A DNA stretch of 64,000 bases from Streptococcus sp. LQJ-218 (GTDB lineage Bacteria; Bacillota; Bacilli; Lactobacillales; Streptococcaceae): contig NZ_QQRU01000009.1 in the NCBI RefSeq assembly GCF_003428885.1, positions 61,861 through 125,860 of the forward strand. The letters run 5' to 3'. Of the stretch, positions 18,562 through 28,007 are shown one piece after another. The notes under the pieces were generated by a model, which saw only the letters and a program-made list of their open reading frames with translations, made no database searches and was not told where the DNA came from. Numbering within the stretch: position 1 is the first letter of the stretch; each line of letters starts with the position of its first letter. A program made the translations under genes and the position numbers.

Positions 18562-19656
18562 TTATCCTTCTAAGGCTTGGCGCAAATCTGCAATCAAATC
18601 TCTAGCATCCTCAATCCCAATCGACAAACGCAAGAGGTCATCTGTCAAACCATAAGAATGGCGCACTTCTGCTGGAATATCAGCGTGAGTTTGAGTCGTT
18701 GGATAAGTAATCAGACTTTCTACCCCACCCAAACTTTCCGCAAAAGAGAAGACCTTAAGACTGTTCAAAATATGAGGAATGCGTTTTTCATCTGCTACTT
18801 TAAAGGAAATCATGCCCCCACGACCCGTGTAAAGAACTTCCTTGACTGCTGGAGAATCCTTCAAAAAGGCGACCACTTCTTGAGCATTGGCAGTTGAGCG
18901 CTCCATACGAAGAGACAAGGTCTTGAGACCACGAATCAATTGATAACTGTCAAACGGAGACAAGACTGCTCCTGTCGTATTGAGATTGTAGAAAAGCTTC
19001 TCGTATAGTTCTAAACTATTGGTCACAACCACTCCAGCCAAGACATCATTGTGGCCTGCTAGATACTTGGTTGCTGAATGAAGGACGATATCTGCTCCAT
19101 CTTCAATTGGGCGTTGGTAGATAGGGCTGTAGAAGGTATTGTCCACCACCACTTTAGCACCCTTAGCCTGAGCCAATTTTGCTAGTTTTTCAATATCAAA
19201 TTCCAACATCAAGGGGTTGGTTGGCGTTTCGATATAGAGGACATCCACGTCCTTCTCTAGCTCAGCAATCAACTCTTCTTCTGTATTGGCATAGGTAAAG
19301 TGGAAACGGCCTTCTTGCTCCACTTGGTTAAACCAGCGGAAAGAACCACCGTAAAGGTCACGGACAGCCAAAACCTTGCTTCCTACTGGAAAAACGCTAA
19401 AGGCCAGTACAATAGCTGACATCCCCGAGCTAGTAGCTAGAGCGTAGTCTGCTGACTCAATAGCCCCCAAGACTTCTTCAGCCTTACTACGAGTTGGGTT
19501 TTTAGTGCGCGTATAGTCAAATCCAGTAGATTTACCAAACTCTGGATGCTGATAGGTCGTTGAAAAATGAAGCGGTGTCACCAAAGCTCCTGTCGCTTCA
19601 TCTGACTTAATACCCGCCTGGGCTAAAATTGTGTTAATGTGTAATTCCTTGCTCAT
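18562..19656 (-). CDS. Cys/Met-metabolism PLP enzyme (cystathionine gamma-synthase/lyase family)
   Basis: A 364-aa member of the gamma-family that includes MetB, MetC and homocysteine-forming lyases. Key segments are 'YTRTKNPTRSKAEE' near residue 48, 'YIETPTNPLMLEFDI' near 145, 'VVVDNTFYSPIYQRP' near 175 and the Schiff-base lysine in HSATKYLAGHND near 200. Sequence alone does not tell synthase from lyase, so metB or metC is left open. It is first in the operon with the MalY-type enzyme. The MET-box palindrome upstream points to control by the LysR-type activator MtaR/MetR. Confidence 0.9.
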   Translation of the reverse strand: MSKELHINTILAQAGIKSDEATGALVTPLHFSTTYQHPEFGKSTGFDYTRTKNPTRSKAEEVLGAIESADYALATSSGMSAIVLAFSVFPVGSKVLAVRDLYGGSFRWFNQVEQEGRFHFTYANTEEELIAELEKDVDVLYIETPTNPLMLEFDIEKLAKLAQAKGAKVVVDNTFYSPIYQRPIEDGADIVLHSATKYLAGHNDVLAGVVVTNSLELYEKLFYNLNTTGAVLSPFDSYQLIRGLKTLSLRMERSTANAQEVVAFLKDSPAVKEVLYTGRGGMISFKVADEKRIPHILNSLKVFSFAESLGGVESLITYPTTQTHADIPAEVRHSYGLTDDLLRLSIGIEDARDLIADLRQALEG

Positions 19657-19732
19657 ACAATTCCTCCAAATCTATAGTAACTATTGTACCACTTATTTTG
19701 TATCCTTCGTTTTCTTGTTTTCAAGAGCTAGT

Positions 19733-19749
19733 TATAGTTTCAAACTATA
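19733..19749 (-). promoter_or_regulatory. MET-box (MtaR/MetR operator) upstream of the cystathionine enzyme genes
   Basis: A perfect 17-bp palindrome TATAGTTTCAAACTATA, the streptococcal MET-box consensus recognised by the methionine regulator MtaR/MetR. It lies about 77 bp upstream of the start codon, before a plausible -35 (TTGAAA), as expected for a LysR-type activator site. Confidence 0.8.
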
Positions 19750-19750
19750 T

Positions 19751-19787
19751 AAAAACGATAACCTTTTCTAGAGTTATCGTTTTTTTG
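19751..19787. terminator. Terminator after aliB
   Basis: Stem AAAACGATAAC/GTTATCGTTTT (about 19752-19762 with 19773-19783) flanked by A and T runs, able to work in both directions. It lies just beyond the aliB stop on the minus strand. Confidence 0.8.
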
Positions 19788-19797
19788 TTAAAAATCC

Positions 19798-21756
19798 TTA
19801 TTTGACATGTTTTGCCAATTCTTCTTGAGCTTTTTTATTAGATTCTTCTTTTTCTTTCAACCATTTTTCTTTGGCTTTTTCGTATTCATCTTTTGTGACA
19901 ATCTTATCTTGTAATTTGAGGTATTTATAGGATTCAACCCCTTTATTACCAGCCAATGAATATGGTGTTGAGAAAGGAACAATTTTTCTCAATGTTGGTG
20001 TTCCGCCTAGTGAAACATTTGGAATTGCTAGAGAGCTATCCACCAACCAGGCTTGGGCTTCAGCGTATTTGTCATAACGTTTAGCTGGATCTTGCTCCTT
20101 ATTAGCTTCTTCCAACATTTGAGTGTAGACATCCAAACCAACAGCCTTAGCCTTGTCATTGGCTTCACCTGGCTCTATACCTAGATTTTGCATCAAACCA
20201 CCAGAATTAACGTTAAAGACGTCAAGATAGGTTGAAGGGTCTTGATAGTCTGCGCTCCAACCACCGTTGTATAGATCGTAATCTTTCTGAGCAGCAGTTT
20301 GAGCCAAATAGCTTGAATTATCAAAGTCTTCAGTAGAGAGCTGGTGAACATCAATCACAACATTATCTGAACCCAAGACAGATTCAATTGATTGTTTCAT
20401 GGAATTAATCCCTTGAATCTCTGCCTTATTGGTCAAATCTACAGTTTTATCTAAGTGAATAGGGAATTGGACTCCTTGGGCTTGGAGTTCTTTCTTAGCT
20501 TCTGCAAATTTAGACTTGGCTTTTTCTGGATTGTAGTATGGATCCTGAGCATCCGCAAAGTTGATTCCTTGCCATTCCTTACCATAGTTGACCATCTTAG
20601 ACGCAACTACTTCACCAAAGTCTTTTCCATTGATACTTACGAAGCTTGGAGGAACGACTAGGTTACGCAAAATCTTAGTTGCACCATCCTCTCCTTGAGA
20701 TTGAGCCCCATAAGCTGTACGGTCATAGGCAAAGTTAATGGCTTGACGGAAGTTTTTATTAAGAACCGCTTCCTGAGTCGATTGCTTTTCAGCATCACTT
20801 GTCTTGGAAGTGAAGTTATAAGATTTTCTATCTAGGTTAAAGTTTAAGAAGTAAGATGTAGCATCTTGCATGCTATAGATGATATTGTCCTTATGCTTTT
20901 CTTTAATTCCTTCAAAGCTTGAACTATTTGGATAGAGACGGGCAAAACTATAAACACCTTCGCTAAAGTTACGAGCTAGTGCATCTTGGTCATTACCATC
21001 ATAATAGGCCAATTTCACATCATCTACAAAGACATTTTTAGCATCCCAGTAGTTAGGATTTTTCTTGTATTCGATGACCGATTTTGAAACAAAGGATTTC
21101 ATCAAGAAAGGTCCATTATACAAAATGCTAGATGGATCTATTTTCCCAAAATCATCTCCCTTTGATTTCAAGAAATCTGCATTGACTGGGAAGAGAATAG
21201 TTGACGTTGTTTTTGAGTTCCAGTAAGATTCTGGTCGTGTCAAGGTATATTGAACGGTTTGATCATCTAGAGCTTTAACTCCGACAGTTGAAAAGTCTGT
21301 AGTTTTTCCACTAACATAGTCAGCCAAACCAGCAACAGAATCTTGCACTAAGTACAAGGCTTCTGATTTTTTATCCGCCGCATATTTCAAACCTGTAACA
21401 AAATCTTGGGCAGTTACAGGAGCATATTCTTCCTCTTCTGAAGTATACCACTTCATATCCTTACGAAGTTTGTAGGTATAGGTCAAACCATCCTGAGAAA
21501 CACTCCAATCCTCTGCTAAGGATGGAATGTAGTTACCGTATTGATCATTTTCCATGAGACCATCTACCAGATTAGTCACAATATCATTGGTCGTTGCACG
21601 GTTTTCTGCTAGATAGTTTAAACTAGACGGATCGCTAGAATAAACATAATTGTATGTTTTTGACCCTGTGCTGGAATTTCCACACGCGCTTAATAAAATA
21701 CCTGCGCCTAACACGATACCTGCAAGTGTTGCATACTTGATCTTAGACTTTTTCAT
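19798..21756 (-). CDS. aliB: Oligopeptide ABC transporter substrate-binding lipoprotein (AliB-like)
   Basis: A 652-aa SBP family 5 lipoprotein. The signal peptide ends in the lipobox LSAC with lipidated Cys25. The body carries the OppA-type segments 'YVYSSDPSSLNYLAENRATT' early and 'LYNGGWSADYQDPSTYLDVF' near residue 510. No permease or ATPase genes sit beside it, fitting the orphan Ali proteins of mitis-group streptococci, which capture peptides for the shared Ami permease and take part in nutrition and peptide sensing. A strong promoter and a candidate CiaR site lie upstream. Confidence 0.92.
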   Translation of the reverse strand: MKKSKIKYATLAGIVLGAGILLSACGNSSTGSKTYNYVYSSDPSSLNYLAENRATTNDIVTNLVDGLMENDQYGNYIPSLAEDWSVSQDGLTYTYKLRKDMKWYTSEEEEYAPVTAQDFVTGLKYAADKKSEALYLVQDSVAGLADYVSGKTTDFSTVGVKALDDQTVQYTLTRPESYWNSKTTSTILFPVNADFLKSKGDDFGKIDPSSILYNGPFLMKSFVSKSVIEYKKNPNYWDAKNVFVDDVKLAYYDGNDQDALARNFSEGVYSFARLYPNSSSFEGIKEKHKDNIIYSMQDATSYFLNFNLDRKSYNFTSKTSDAEKQSTQEAVLNKNFRQAINFAYDRTAYGAQSQGEDGATKILRNLVVPPSFVSINGKDFGEVVASKMVNYGKEWQGINFADAQDPYYNPEKAKSKFAEAKKELQAQGVQFPIHLDKTVDLTNKAEIQGINSMKQSIESVLGSDNVVIDVHQLSTEDFDNSSYLAQTAAQKDYDLYNGGWSADYQDPSTYLDVFNVNSGGLMQNLGIEPGEANDKAKAVGLDVYTQMLEEANKEQDPAKRYDKYAEAQAWLVDSSLAIPNVSLGGTPTLRKIVPFSTPYSLAGNKGVESYKYLKLQDKIVTKDEYEKAKEKWLKEKEESNKKAQEELAKHVK

Positions 21757-21788
21757 CTCCAGAACCTCCTGATTTAAATATTTGTCTT

Positions 21789-21817
21789 ATTATACAACTT
21801 GAGTTTTATTTAGTCAA
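21789..21817 (-). promoter_or_regulatory. Strong promoter of aliB
   Basis: Reading toward aliB: TTGACT (complement of 21812-21817), a 17-bp spacer and TATAAT (complement of 21789-21794). The start codon follows 32 bp further, with AGGAGG in the leader. Confidence 0.85.
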
Positions 21818-21823
21818 TAGTTT

Positions 21824-21840
21824 TTTAAGTAAAATTTAAG
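21824..21840 (+). promoter_or_regulatory. Candidate CiaR binding site
   Basis: TTTAAG-TAAAA-TTTAAG, an exact match to the CiaR direct repeat (TTTAAG, 5 bp, TTTAAG). It lies 6 bp upstream of the aliB -35 box but in the opposite orientation. The rest of 21841-21960 is AT-rich with no gene seen. Confidence 0.6.
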
Positions 21841-21960
21841 AACAATTAAATTACTATCTACAAATTATAAAAAATATAATACAAATTAATAAAAAAGAGA
21901 ATAATCTAATCATTTCATGATAGAAATGTTCAAATTATCCCTTTTATTTATAAATATTTT

Positions 21961-23583
21961 TTAAGTTAACTTTAATTTGATTCGTAAGCGATCTGCTTGA
22001 GCTTTTCCAATCACCTTATCCAACAAACGAGTACGGAGACTCATGACTCCATAAACACCCCCACCCATGGCACCGACAAGGGCTACATATAGAAAACTCC
22101 ACAAACGTCCACTTGGTTGGAAGACAAATCCTAAAATCCACTGGAATGTCCCAACTACTAGAAACATGAAAATAGTTAACAAACTGATTAAAATGGTTCG
22201 TTTCAAAATCACCTTGCGCTTAACACCAGTTACCTTGCAAATATCCCGATACATCAAGACATTAGGAATAATGAGACCGATTGTAGTAGAAATCAAAGGT
22301 CCATAACTGTGGAAGAGAGCGATGGTTGGCAGTTGCAAGACCAGTTTGGCAATGGAACCATAGATAAAATAGAGAACTGCCTTACGATTTCGAAACATAG
22401 CTTGAAGCATTGGAGACAAGACCATATACAAACCTAAAATAGTAGACTGCAAAACTGCGAAGACAAACAAGCCCATAGCCAAACTATCCGGCTTGCCATA
22501 GAAGACTGTATAAAGAGGTTCTCCTACCATGACCACTCCAACCGTTGCTGGAAGTAAGAATAAGAAGAGCATGGTAATACTATCTTGCACTAAACGAGCA
22601 GCTGCTGGCAAATCCCCCTTGACATAGTTCTCTGTCAAGAGAGGCAAACCTACACTACCAATCGAAACTCCAACAGAAATCAAAATCATAGTGATTTTAT
22701 TAGGATTGGCAGAGAAATAAGAAAACATGACAATTAAGTCTTCATTACTGTAGCTGCTAAACCACTTCATGCTATTGATAAAGGTATTTTGGTCCAAGAT
22801 TTGGAAAAGCTGAATAGCCGAACCAGTCAGGATAAATGGAATAGCCTCCTTAATTGTATCCATTAACAGGTGTTTGCTATCAATCTTATCTCGTGTTTCA
22901 AAGACCTTTTGAAGCATTCCTTCTTGATAGAGGAAATAAAGCAAGACTGCGAAACTAGCCACCATTCCCACAAAGGCTGCAAAGGTAGACTGGGTGACTG
23001 CTGTTAGATAGTCTCCCGAACCAAGCTTCATGATGATAAAGGTTGCTAGAAGCATCCAGATAACTCGGATAACTTGCTCAGCGATTTGACTCATGGCGTA
23101 AGGCTTGAGATTATTCATCCCTTGGAAAAATCCACGGATAACACTCATAGACGGGAATATCAAGACAGCCCAAGCTAGACTTTGCATAATGGGAATAAGC
23201 TCCTTACCAACACCAGAAAGATCTGCCAACCAAGGGGCAAAGAGGTATAAGACCAAAGCAAAGACAAGACCTAGTCCAGTCATAAAGCCCAGGAAACTCC
23301 GAATCAGAGCAAAACTATGCTCTTCTTCTTGCATGGTATTATACTTGGCAACCTGCTTTGCGACTGCAACAGGGATACCTGCTGTCGAAACCAACAAGAA
23401 CCAAGCATAGATATTGTAACCCATAGTAAAGAGACCATTTGCCTTAGCCGCATAAGACCCCATCCAGATATACCAAGGGATGATGTAAATGGCCCCGAGC
23501 AGGCGGCTGATAAAGTTACTAGCCGTTAGCCAAGCAGTTCCCCGTAACATCTGAGCCTGCTGGTGATTGTTTTCGTTAGACAT
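21961..23583 (-). CDS. murJ: Lipid II flippase, MurJ/YtgP type (MATE-like, MOP superfamily)
   Basis: A 540-aa polytopic membrane protein with about fourteen helices, starting with 'MLRGTAWLTASNFISRLLGA', the typical first helix of the YtgP/MurJ-like group of the MOP superfamily. In streptococci this protein moves lipid II across the membrane for peptidoglycan assembly. It is divergent from murE, which makes the cytoplasmic precursor, and the two promoters share their -35 region. Confidence 0.9.
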   Translation of the reverse strand: MSNENNHQQAQMLRGTAWLTASNFISRLLGAIYIIPWYIWMGSYAAKANGLFTMGYNIYAWFLLVSTAGIPVAVAKQVAKYNTMQEEEHSFALIRSFLGFMTGLGLVFALVLYLFAPWLADLSGVGKELIPIMQSLAWAVLIFPSMSVIRGFFQGMNNLKPYAMSQIAEQVIRVIWMLLATFIIMKLGSGDYLTAVTQSTFAAFVGMVASFAVLLYFLYQEGMLQKVFETRDKIDSKHLLMDTIKEAIPFILTGSAIQLFQILDQNTFINSMKWFSSYSNEDLIVMFSYFSANPNKITMILISVGVSIGSVGLPLLTENYVKGDLPAAARLVQDSITMLFLFLLPATVGVVMVGEPLYTVFYGKPDSLAMGLFVFAVLQSTILGLYMVLSPMLQAMFRNRKAVLYFIYGSIAKLVLQLPTIALFHSYGPLISTTIGLIIPNVLMYRDICKVTGVKRKVILKRTILISLLTIFMFLVVGTFQWILGFVFQPSGRLWSFLYVALVGAMGGGVYGVMSLRTRLLDKVIGKAQADRLRIKLKLT

Positions 23584-23630
23584 AGATTCCTCATTTAATT
23601 TTAATAACTAGGAAAAACTCCTCATCTTCC

Positions 23631-23659
23631 ATTATAAACTTTTCCTTGTCACTTGTAAA
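23631..23659 (-). promoter_or_regulatory. Promoter of murJ
   Basis: TTTACA (complement of 23654-23659), 17-bp spacer, TATAAT (complement of 23631-23636). Its -35 box overlaps that of the divergent murE promoter by 5 bp. Confidence 0.75.
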
Positions 23660-23681
23660 TTTACGACTTTCGGTTTACAAT
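23653..23681 (+). promoter_or_regulatory. Promoter of murE, giving a near-leaderless start
   Basis: TTGTAA (23653-23658), 17-bp spacer, TACAAT (23676-23681). The murE ATG is at 23689, only 7 bp past the -10 box, so transcription should begin at or next to the start codon. Confidence 0.7.
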
Positions 23682-23688
23682 AGAAAGT

Positions 23689-25134
23689 ATGATAAAGATT
23701 GAAAACGTATTAGATATTTTAAAGAAAGATGATCTCTTCCGTGAGATTATCGATCAAGGACATTACCACTACAACTACAGCGATGTTATTTTTGACAGCA
23801 TCAGTTACGATAGCCGAAAAACACAAGAAAATAGCCTCTTTTTTGCAAAAGGAGCTGCCTTTAAAAAAGAATTTATCCTTTCGGCAATCGCACAAGGACT
23901 TGGTTGGTATGTAGCGGAACAGGACTATGAAGTAGGCATTCCCGTTATTGTCGTTAGCGATATAAAGAAAGCCATGAGTTTGATCGCCATGGAGTTTTAT
24001 GGTAACCCTCAGGAGAAACTTAAAATTCTTGCTTTCACTGGTACTAAAGGAAAAACTACGGCAGCTTACTTTGCTTACAACATCTTAAATCAAAAACACC
24101 GTCTAGCTATGTTGTCAACAATGAACACTACCTTGGATGGTAAGACTTTCTTTAAATCTGCTCTGACAACTCCTGAAAGTATTGACCTTTTTGACATGAT
24201 GGCCCAGGCTGTTGATAATGGAAGAACCCACCTCATCATGGAAGTATCCAGTCAAGCCTACTTGGTCAAGCGAGTCTACGGTCTAACCTTTGATGTAGGA
24301 GTTTTTCTCAATATCAGTCCTGACCATATTGGTCCTATTGAACATCCAACCTTTGAAGACTACTTCTACCACAAGCGTCTCTTGATGAAAAATAGCCGAG
24401 CAGTTGTCATTAATAGCGATATGGACCACTTCTCTGTTCTAAAAGAACAAGTTGAGAACCAAGAGCATGACTTTTACGGTAGCCAGTCGAGTAACCAAAT
24501 CGAGAACTCCAAAGCCTTTAGCTTCTCAGCTACGGGTAAACTCGCTGGAGATTATGATATTCAACTCATTGGACACTTCAACCAAGAAAATGCAGTCGCT
24601 GCTGGACTTGCCTGCCTTCGTTTAGGTGCTAGTCTTGAAGATATCAAAAAAGGGATTGCTACTACTCGTGTTCCGGGACGTATGGAAGTTCTCACTCAGA
24701 AAAATGGCGCAAAAGTTTTCATTGACTACGCCCACAATGGTGACAGTCTGAAAAAACTAATCTCTGTGGTTGAAACACATCAGACAGGAAAAATTGCTCT
24801 AGTACTTGGTTCAACTGGAAATAAGGGAGAAAATCGTCGTAAGGACTTTGGCTTCCTCCTCAATCAGCACCCTGAAATTCAAGTCTTTCTAACGGCTGAT
24901 GATCCAAACCACGAAGATCCAATGGCTATTGCAGATGAAATCAGTAGCTACATCAACCATCCTGTTGAGAAGATTGCCGACCGTGAGCAAGCTATCAAGG
25001 CTGCAATGTCTGTTACAGATCAAGAACTGGATGCTGTGATAATTGCTGGTAAGGGAGCCGACTGCTACCAAATCGTTCACGGCAAGAAAGAAGCCTATCC
25101 AGGAGATGCAGCTGTCGCAGAAAATTATTTATAA
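23689..25134 (+). CDS. murE: UDP-MurNAc-L-Ala-D-Glu--L-lysine ligase
   Basis: A 481-aa Mur ligase adding the third stem-peptide residue. ATP-binding '[16 protein letters not shown]' is near residue 117, and '[17 protein letters not shown]' near 205 is a Mur-ligase motif. The amino-acid specificity segment reads DDPNHEDP (near residue 403), the form found in L-lysine-adding enzymes, not the DNPR of diaminopimelate enzymes. This fits a streptococcal wall. One of the few plus-strand genes, divergent from murJ and ending in a terminator shared with csbD. Confidence 0.97.
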   Translation: MIKIENVLDILKKDDLFREIIDQGHYHYNYSDVIFDSISYDSRKTQENSLFFAKGAAFKKEFILSAIAQGLGWYVAEQDYEVGIPVIVVSDIKKAMSLIAMEFYGNPQEKLKILAFTGTKGKTTAAYFAYNILNQKHRLAMLSTMNTTLDGKTFFKSALTTPESIDLFDMMAQAVDNGRTHLIMEVSSQAYLVKRVYGLTFDVGVFLNISPDHIGPIEHPTFEDYFYHKRLLMKNSRAVVINSDMDHFSVLKEQVENQEHDFYGSQSSNQIENSKAFSFSATGKLAGDYDIQLIGHFNQENAVAAGLACLRLGASLEDIKKGIATTRVPGRMEVLTQKNGAKVFIDYAHNGDSLKKLISVVETHQTGKIALVLGSTGNKGENRRKDFGFLLNQHPEIQVFLTADDPNHEDPMAIADEISSYINHPVEKIADREQAIKAAMSVTDQELDAVIIAGKGADCYQIVHGKKEAYPGDAAVAENYL

Positions 25135-25178
25135 GATAAAAAAATCAAGGGAAATGAAACCCTTGATTTTTTTATCTT
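25133..25178. terminator. Bidirectional terminator between murE and csbD
   Basis: Perfect 19-bp inverted repeat (25133-25151 with 25160-25178), containing A and T runs on both sides, placed between two convergent genes. Confidence 0.92.
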
Positions 25179-25368
25179 ATTTAAAAGCGTTTTTCAAACC
25201 TTCAACGGCACCTTCTACAGCACCTTTAGCATCTTCAGCTACTTCTTTTGCCTTAGCAACTGTCTTTTCTACAGCGCCTTCTGCTTCAGTATTGCTATCC
25301 CCAGTAACCTTACCAACTCCTTCTTTGACAGTTCCTGTTGCTTGTTCCAATTTGTTTTCAAGTGACAT
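25177..25368 (-). CDS. CsbD family stress-response protein
   Basis: A 63-aa, helix-forming, Ala/Glu/Lys/Gly-rich protein with '[19 protein letters not shown]', the CsbD signature. Members are general-stress proteins of unknown molecular role. The start taken is MSLENK at 25368, with AAGGGG upstream; a longer frame to 25446 would read through the promoter. Convergent with murE. Confidence 0.9.
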   Translation of the reverse strand: MSLENKLEQATGTVKEGVGKVTGDSNTEAEGAVEKTVAKAKEVAEDAKGAVEGAVEGLKNAFK

Positions 25369-25401
25369 ATAATTATCCCCTTTAATCTTATTCCGATATG
25401 T

Positions 25402-25446
25402 GTTACCGGTTACATATAGTTTATACCAAATACTAAGGAAAGTCAA
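25402..25446 (-). promoter_or_regulatory. Promoter and direct repeat upstream of csbD
   Basis: TTGACT (complement of 25441-25446), 17-bp spacer and TAAACT (complement of 25418-25423). Just downstream is GTTAC-CG-GTTAC (25402-25413), a direct repeat that could be a regulator site near the transcription start. Confidence 0.55.
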
Positions 25447-25469
25447 ACAATGTGCTCAGAAACAAGAAA

Positions 25470-26120
25470 TCAAGCCAAGTAGAAAGTTAATCTGTCCTTA
25501 TCAAAATCGATAGCCAACTCATACTTTCCATCTTCATTTTGGACAATATAACCTAGGACAACTAAACTGTCCACAAAGATATCACGGCGTTTCTGCATAA
25601 GCTGGTCTTTTTTGAGAAATTTCAACAAAAAAGTCGTCATATATTTGAGAGCATACTCAGGATTGACATCTCCCAAAATGTCATAGAGCTCCTGCTGTTT
25701 TTCTGTCAAAGGATACTGATGTTTGACCTTATAGAAATAATTGGACAAGGTCATTTTTGTTCGCGAAAAGTCCGTCTGTTCAACTAAAATAGCTGCATTG
25801 GTTTGATTGCGCAATTCCGTCTCAAAACGCTGCTCCGACAAAGCTTGATAGACTGGACTAGTTTCTTTAACAAAAATCTCTTGATCCAGTTGGAGACTAT
25901 CGAGCGATTCAAGCATAGGAAGATGGAGGTAATAACGCTTATTTTCCCGACGAATCAAGCCTGCCTTTATATACTCTTCCATGAGTTTATCAACTGCTAC
26001 ATCTGGAAAATTGGCCTTAATTTCCCGTAAAATCACATCCTCATGCTGGTCCAGATAGCGGATTAATTCTCCAAAAAATGGCTGTCTCGTCAAACGAGAT
26101 GGATTAAAAATCTGAATCAT
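25470..26120 (-). CDS. DUF1803 family protein
   Basis: A 216-aa soluble protein starting 'MIQIFNPSRLTRQPFFGELI', which I recognise as the streptococcal DUF1803 family. The first half looks like winged-helix material ('KLMEEYIKAGLIRRENKRYYLHLP'), but no function is known. It overlaps the upstream cysteine-hydrolase-like gene by 17 bp, so the two are coupled. Confidence 0.8.
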   Translation of the reverse strand: MIQIFNPSRLTRQPFFGELIRYLDQHEDVILREIKANFPDVAVDKLMEEYIKAGLIRRENKRYYLHLPMLESLDSLQLDQEIFVKETSPVYQALSEQRFETELRNQTNAAILVEQTDFSRTKMTLSNYFYKVKHQYPLTEKQQELYDILGDVNPEYALKYMTTFLLKFLKKDQLMQKRRDIFVDSLVVLGYIVQNEDGKYELAIDFDKDRLTFYLA

Positions 26121-26616
26121 GAAGATTCCTTTCTTTACTTTCTAACAGAGGCGATGCTGCCAATTGACTGGGATTGGTCCCAGCTTGGTTTAGAGGAACA
26201 GGCAGACTTAATTCTCTATAACACTCTCTCCAAAAATCACTAATCTCCTGCTCTCCATCTCCAAATTTCATAGGTATGGTCTCAAAAATCGGTATGATTT
26301 CTGCCATGTACTGGGAACAGTAAAAACCTTCTCCATCTGGATAGAAAGAAACATTGTAGGGTGATCCAAGATGTCTGCAAGCTCTTTCCTTCACAGACTG
26401 GATATCTATTTCTGAGTAAATATAGAGATCGTACAAATGATTGGACTCAAAGAAGTCTACTGGTTCTTGACAAACAACACCAGCCTGTCCACTAGCGTGG
26501 TAAATCATCCCATCCAAACAAATGGCAACATGGTTATAGTTGCCTGTGGAAGTCTGGATGGCCTGTCCCATATCTGACTCATCTCTCACAAAAATCAAAT
26601 CGCCATTTGCTAACAT
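26104..26616 (-). CDS. YiiX/NlpC-P60-like permuted cysteine hydrolase
   Basis: A 170-aa protein of the YiiX-like permuted papain fold. 'GDLIFVRD' opens the domain; 'GNYNHVAICLDG' (about residues 26-37) carries the conserved His and 'GFYCSQYMAEI' (about 92-102) the conserved Cys. There is no signal peptide, so it is probably cytoplasmic. Substrate unknown. Coupled to the DUF1803 gene downstream. Confidence 0.82.
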   Translation of the reverse strand: MLANGDLIFVRDESDMGQAIQTSTGNYNHVAICLDGMIYHASGQAGVVCQEPVDFFESNHLYDLYIYSEIDIQSVKERACRHLGSPYNVSFYPDGEGFYCSQYMAEIIPIFETIPMKFGDGEQEISDFWRECYRELSLPVPLNQAGTNPSQLAASPLLESKERNLHDSDF

Positions 26617-26628
26617 GCTTCACTCCTA

Positions 26629-26652
26629 GAAAAAAAGGAGCCGAAACTCCTT
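26629..26652 (-). terminator. Terminator after ppaC
   Basis: Stem AAGGAG/CTCCTT around 26635-26652 with a GC-rich loop, then seven T residues on the minus strand. It ends ppaC before the YiiX-like gene. Confidence 0.8.
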
Positions 26653-26701
26653 CGATATAAGGCAAACTAGCCTTTTCTAATTTGAATTAACACTCAAAAC
26701 C

Positions 26702-27637
26702 TTAAGCATTAAAGCTCTCAGTCAATTGAGGGACCACTTGCTTCTTACGTGAAACAGCACCAGCAAGGAAAGCGTGGTTATTTTCAAGTTTGAAGTTGAA
26801 GGCTGCTTCGACCTTGTCCATGTTAGCACCAAGAGCCAAGATTTCAGAGTTTGAGTTAACGATGTCTGTAATCATCAAGACAAAGTCAGAGTAGCCATTT
26901 GCTGTATTTGCGGCTTGGATGGCTGCTTCGATTTCTGCTTGACGTTCCAAAACTTCAGCAATATCAACTGTGTTTACTTGAGCCACACGGACATTGTTTC
27001 CATTGAGTTCAAATGTTTTAGCATCGATGTCAATCAATTCTTCTGCAGATTTGCTAGCCAAGTTGGTACCAGCTTTGAGCATGGCAAGACCATATTCTTC
27101 CAAGTTTACACCTGCCAACTCAGCTAATTCAGGAGCAATCACCTTATCTGTTGGGTGTGTTGTTGGTGATTTCAAAAGAAGGGTATCTGAAATCAAACCT
27201 GAAAGCATCAAACCTGCAATTTCTTTCGGAACAGCTACACCGTGTTCTTTGAACATGCGGTAAACGATTGAAGACGCTGATCCAACAGGTTCCAAACGCA
27301 TGTAAAGTGGGCTTGCAGTTTCAAAGTTAGCCACACGGTGGTGGTCCACAACACCGTAAACTTCTACTTCAGCGATATCTGATACAGATTGTTGGAATTC
27401 ATTGTGGTCAGTCAGGATAACTTGCTCTGCACCTTCTGCTTTAGCAGAAGTGATAACACGCGGTGCTTCCACACCAAAATAGTTCAAGACAAAGGCTGTT
27501 TCTTCATTTGGAGTTCCAAGGGCAACAGCTTCCGTATCTAAACCGTAAGCTTCTTTTGCAAGATAAGCAAAAGCTACAGATGACCCGATGGCATCTGAGT
27601 CTGGATTTTGGTGACCAAATACTAGAATCTTAGACAT
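26702..27637 (-). CDS. ppaC: Manganese-dependent inorganic pyrophosphatase
   Basis: A 311-aa family II pyrophosphatase that hydrolyses PPi from biosynthetic reactions. It is a DHH-superfamily enzyme: '[14 protein letters not shown]' near residue 7 and 'VDHHRVANF' near residue 97 supply the metal ligands; the C-terminal DHHA2 domain ends with '[14 protein letters not shown]'. It is a single gene with its own terminator. Confidence 0.97.
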   Translation of the reverse strand: MSKILVFGHQNPDSDAIGSSVAFAYLAKEAYGLDTEAVALGTPNEETAFVLNYFGVEAPRVITSAKAEGAEQVILTDHNEFQQSVSDIAEVEVYGVVDHHRVANFETASPLYMRLEPVGSASSIVYRMFKEHGVAVPKEIAGLMLSGLISDTLLLKSPTTHPTDKVIAPELAELAGVNLEEYGLAMLKAGTNLASKSAEELIDIDAKTFELNGNNVRVAQVNTVDIAEVLERQAEIEAAIQAANTANGYSDFVLMITDIVNSNSEILALGANMDKVEAAFNFKLENNHAFLAGAVSRKKQVVPQLTESFNA

Positions 27638-27701
27638 GATAATACCTCATTTTGTTTATTCTCTTTATTGTAGCATTTTTTTCGCTTTTTGACAAAAGTA
27701 A

Positions 27702-27721
27702 GAGGAGTCAAAGGACTCCTC
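27702..27721 (-). terminator. Hairpin after the GIY-YIG gene
   Basis: 8-bp stem GAGGAGTC/GACTCCTC with a 4-base loop at the gene's end. The T tract is interrupted, so terminator strength is uncertain. Confidence 0.55.
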
Positions 27722-28007
27722 ACGATTCTTCAAAATAACTTACTAAATTTCTATCTTGGTTTTCAGATAAAAATCTTTCCTTCTGTGGCCTCTTCCTACG
27801 TTTTAGAAGCGCTTCGGCTGACATGGCTTCTTCTTTACTATCGAAACCTTGAGCATAGATAAGTTTGACTGGCAACCGAGCTCGTGTGTACTTGGCTCCC
27901 TTTCCACTATTGTGAACGGCGATTCTTTTTTTGACATCGGTTGTATAGCCAGTATAGTAGGTCCCATCACGACACTCTACCACATACATATAAGCCTTAT
28001 GAACCAT
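27720..28007 (-). CDS. GIY-YIG (URI) nuclease-domain protein
   Basis: A 95-aa single-domain UvrC-type GIY-YIG protein. The motif appears as '[15 protein letters not shown]' (YV...YTG in place of GIY...YIG), followed by '[20 protein letters not shown]' with the conserved Arg/His region. The start is the internal ATG at 28007; the longer frame only runs back through the methyltransferase gene. It overlaps that gene by 11 bp. Members resemble structure-specific nucleases of unknown cellular role. Confidence 0.88.
   Translation of the reverse strand: MVHKAYMYVVECRDGTYYTGYTTDVKKRIAVHNSGKGAKYTRARLPVKLIYAQGFDSKEEAMSAEALLKRRKRPQKERFLSENQDRNLVSYFEES

Noticed and set aside
21841..21960. CiaR-dependent small RNA (csRNA) after the CiaR repeat
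   Set aside because: No clear -10 box at the right distance, no csRNA-like unpaired motif and no terminator on the plus strand.
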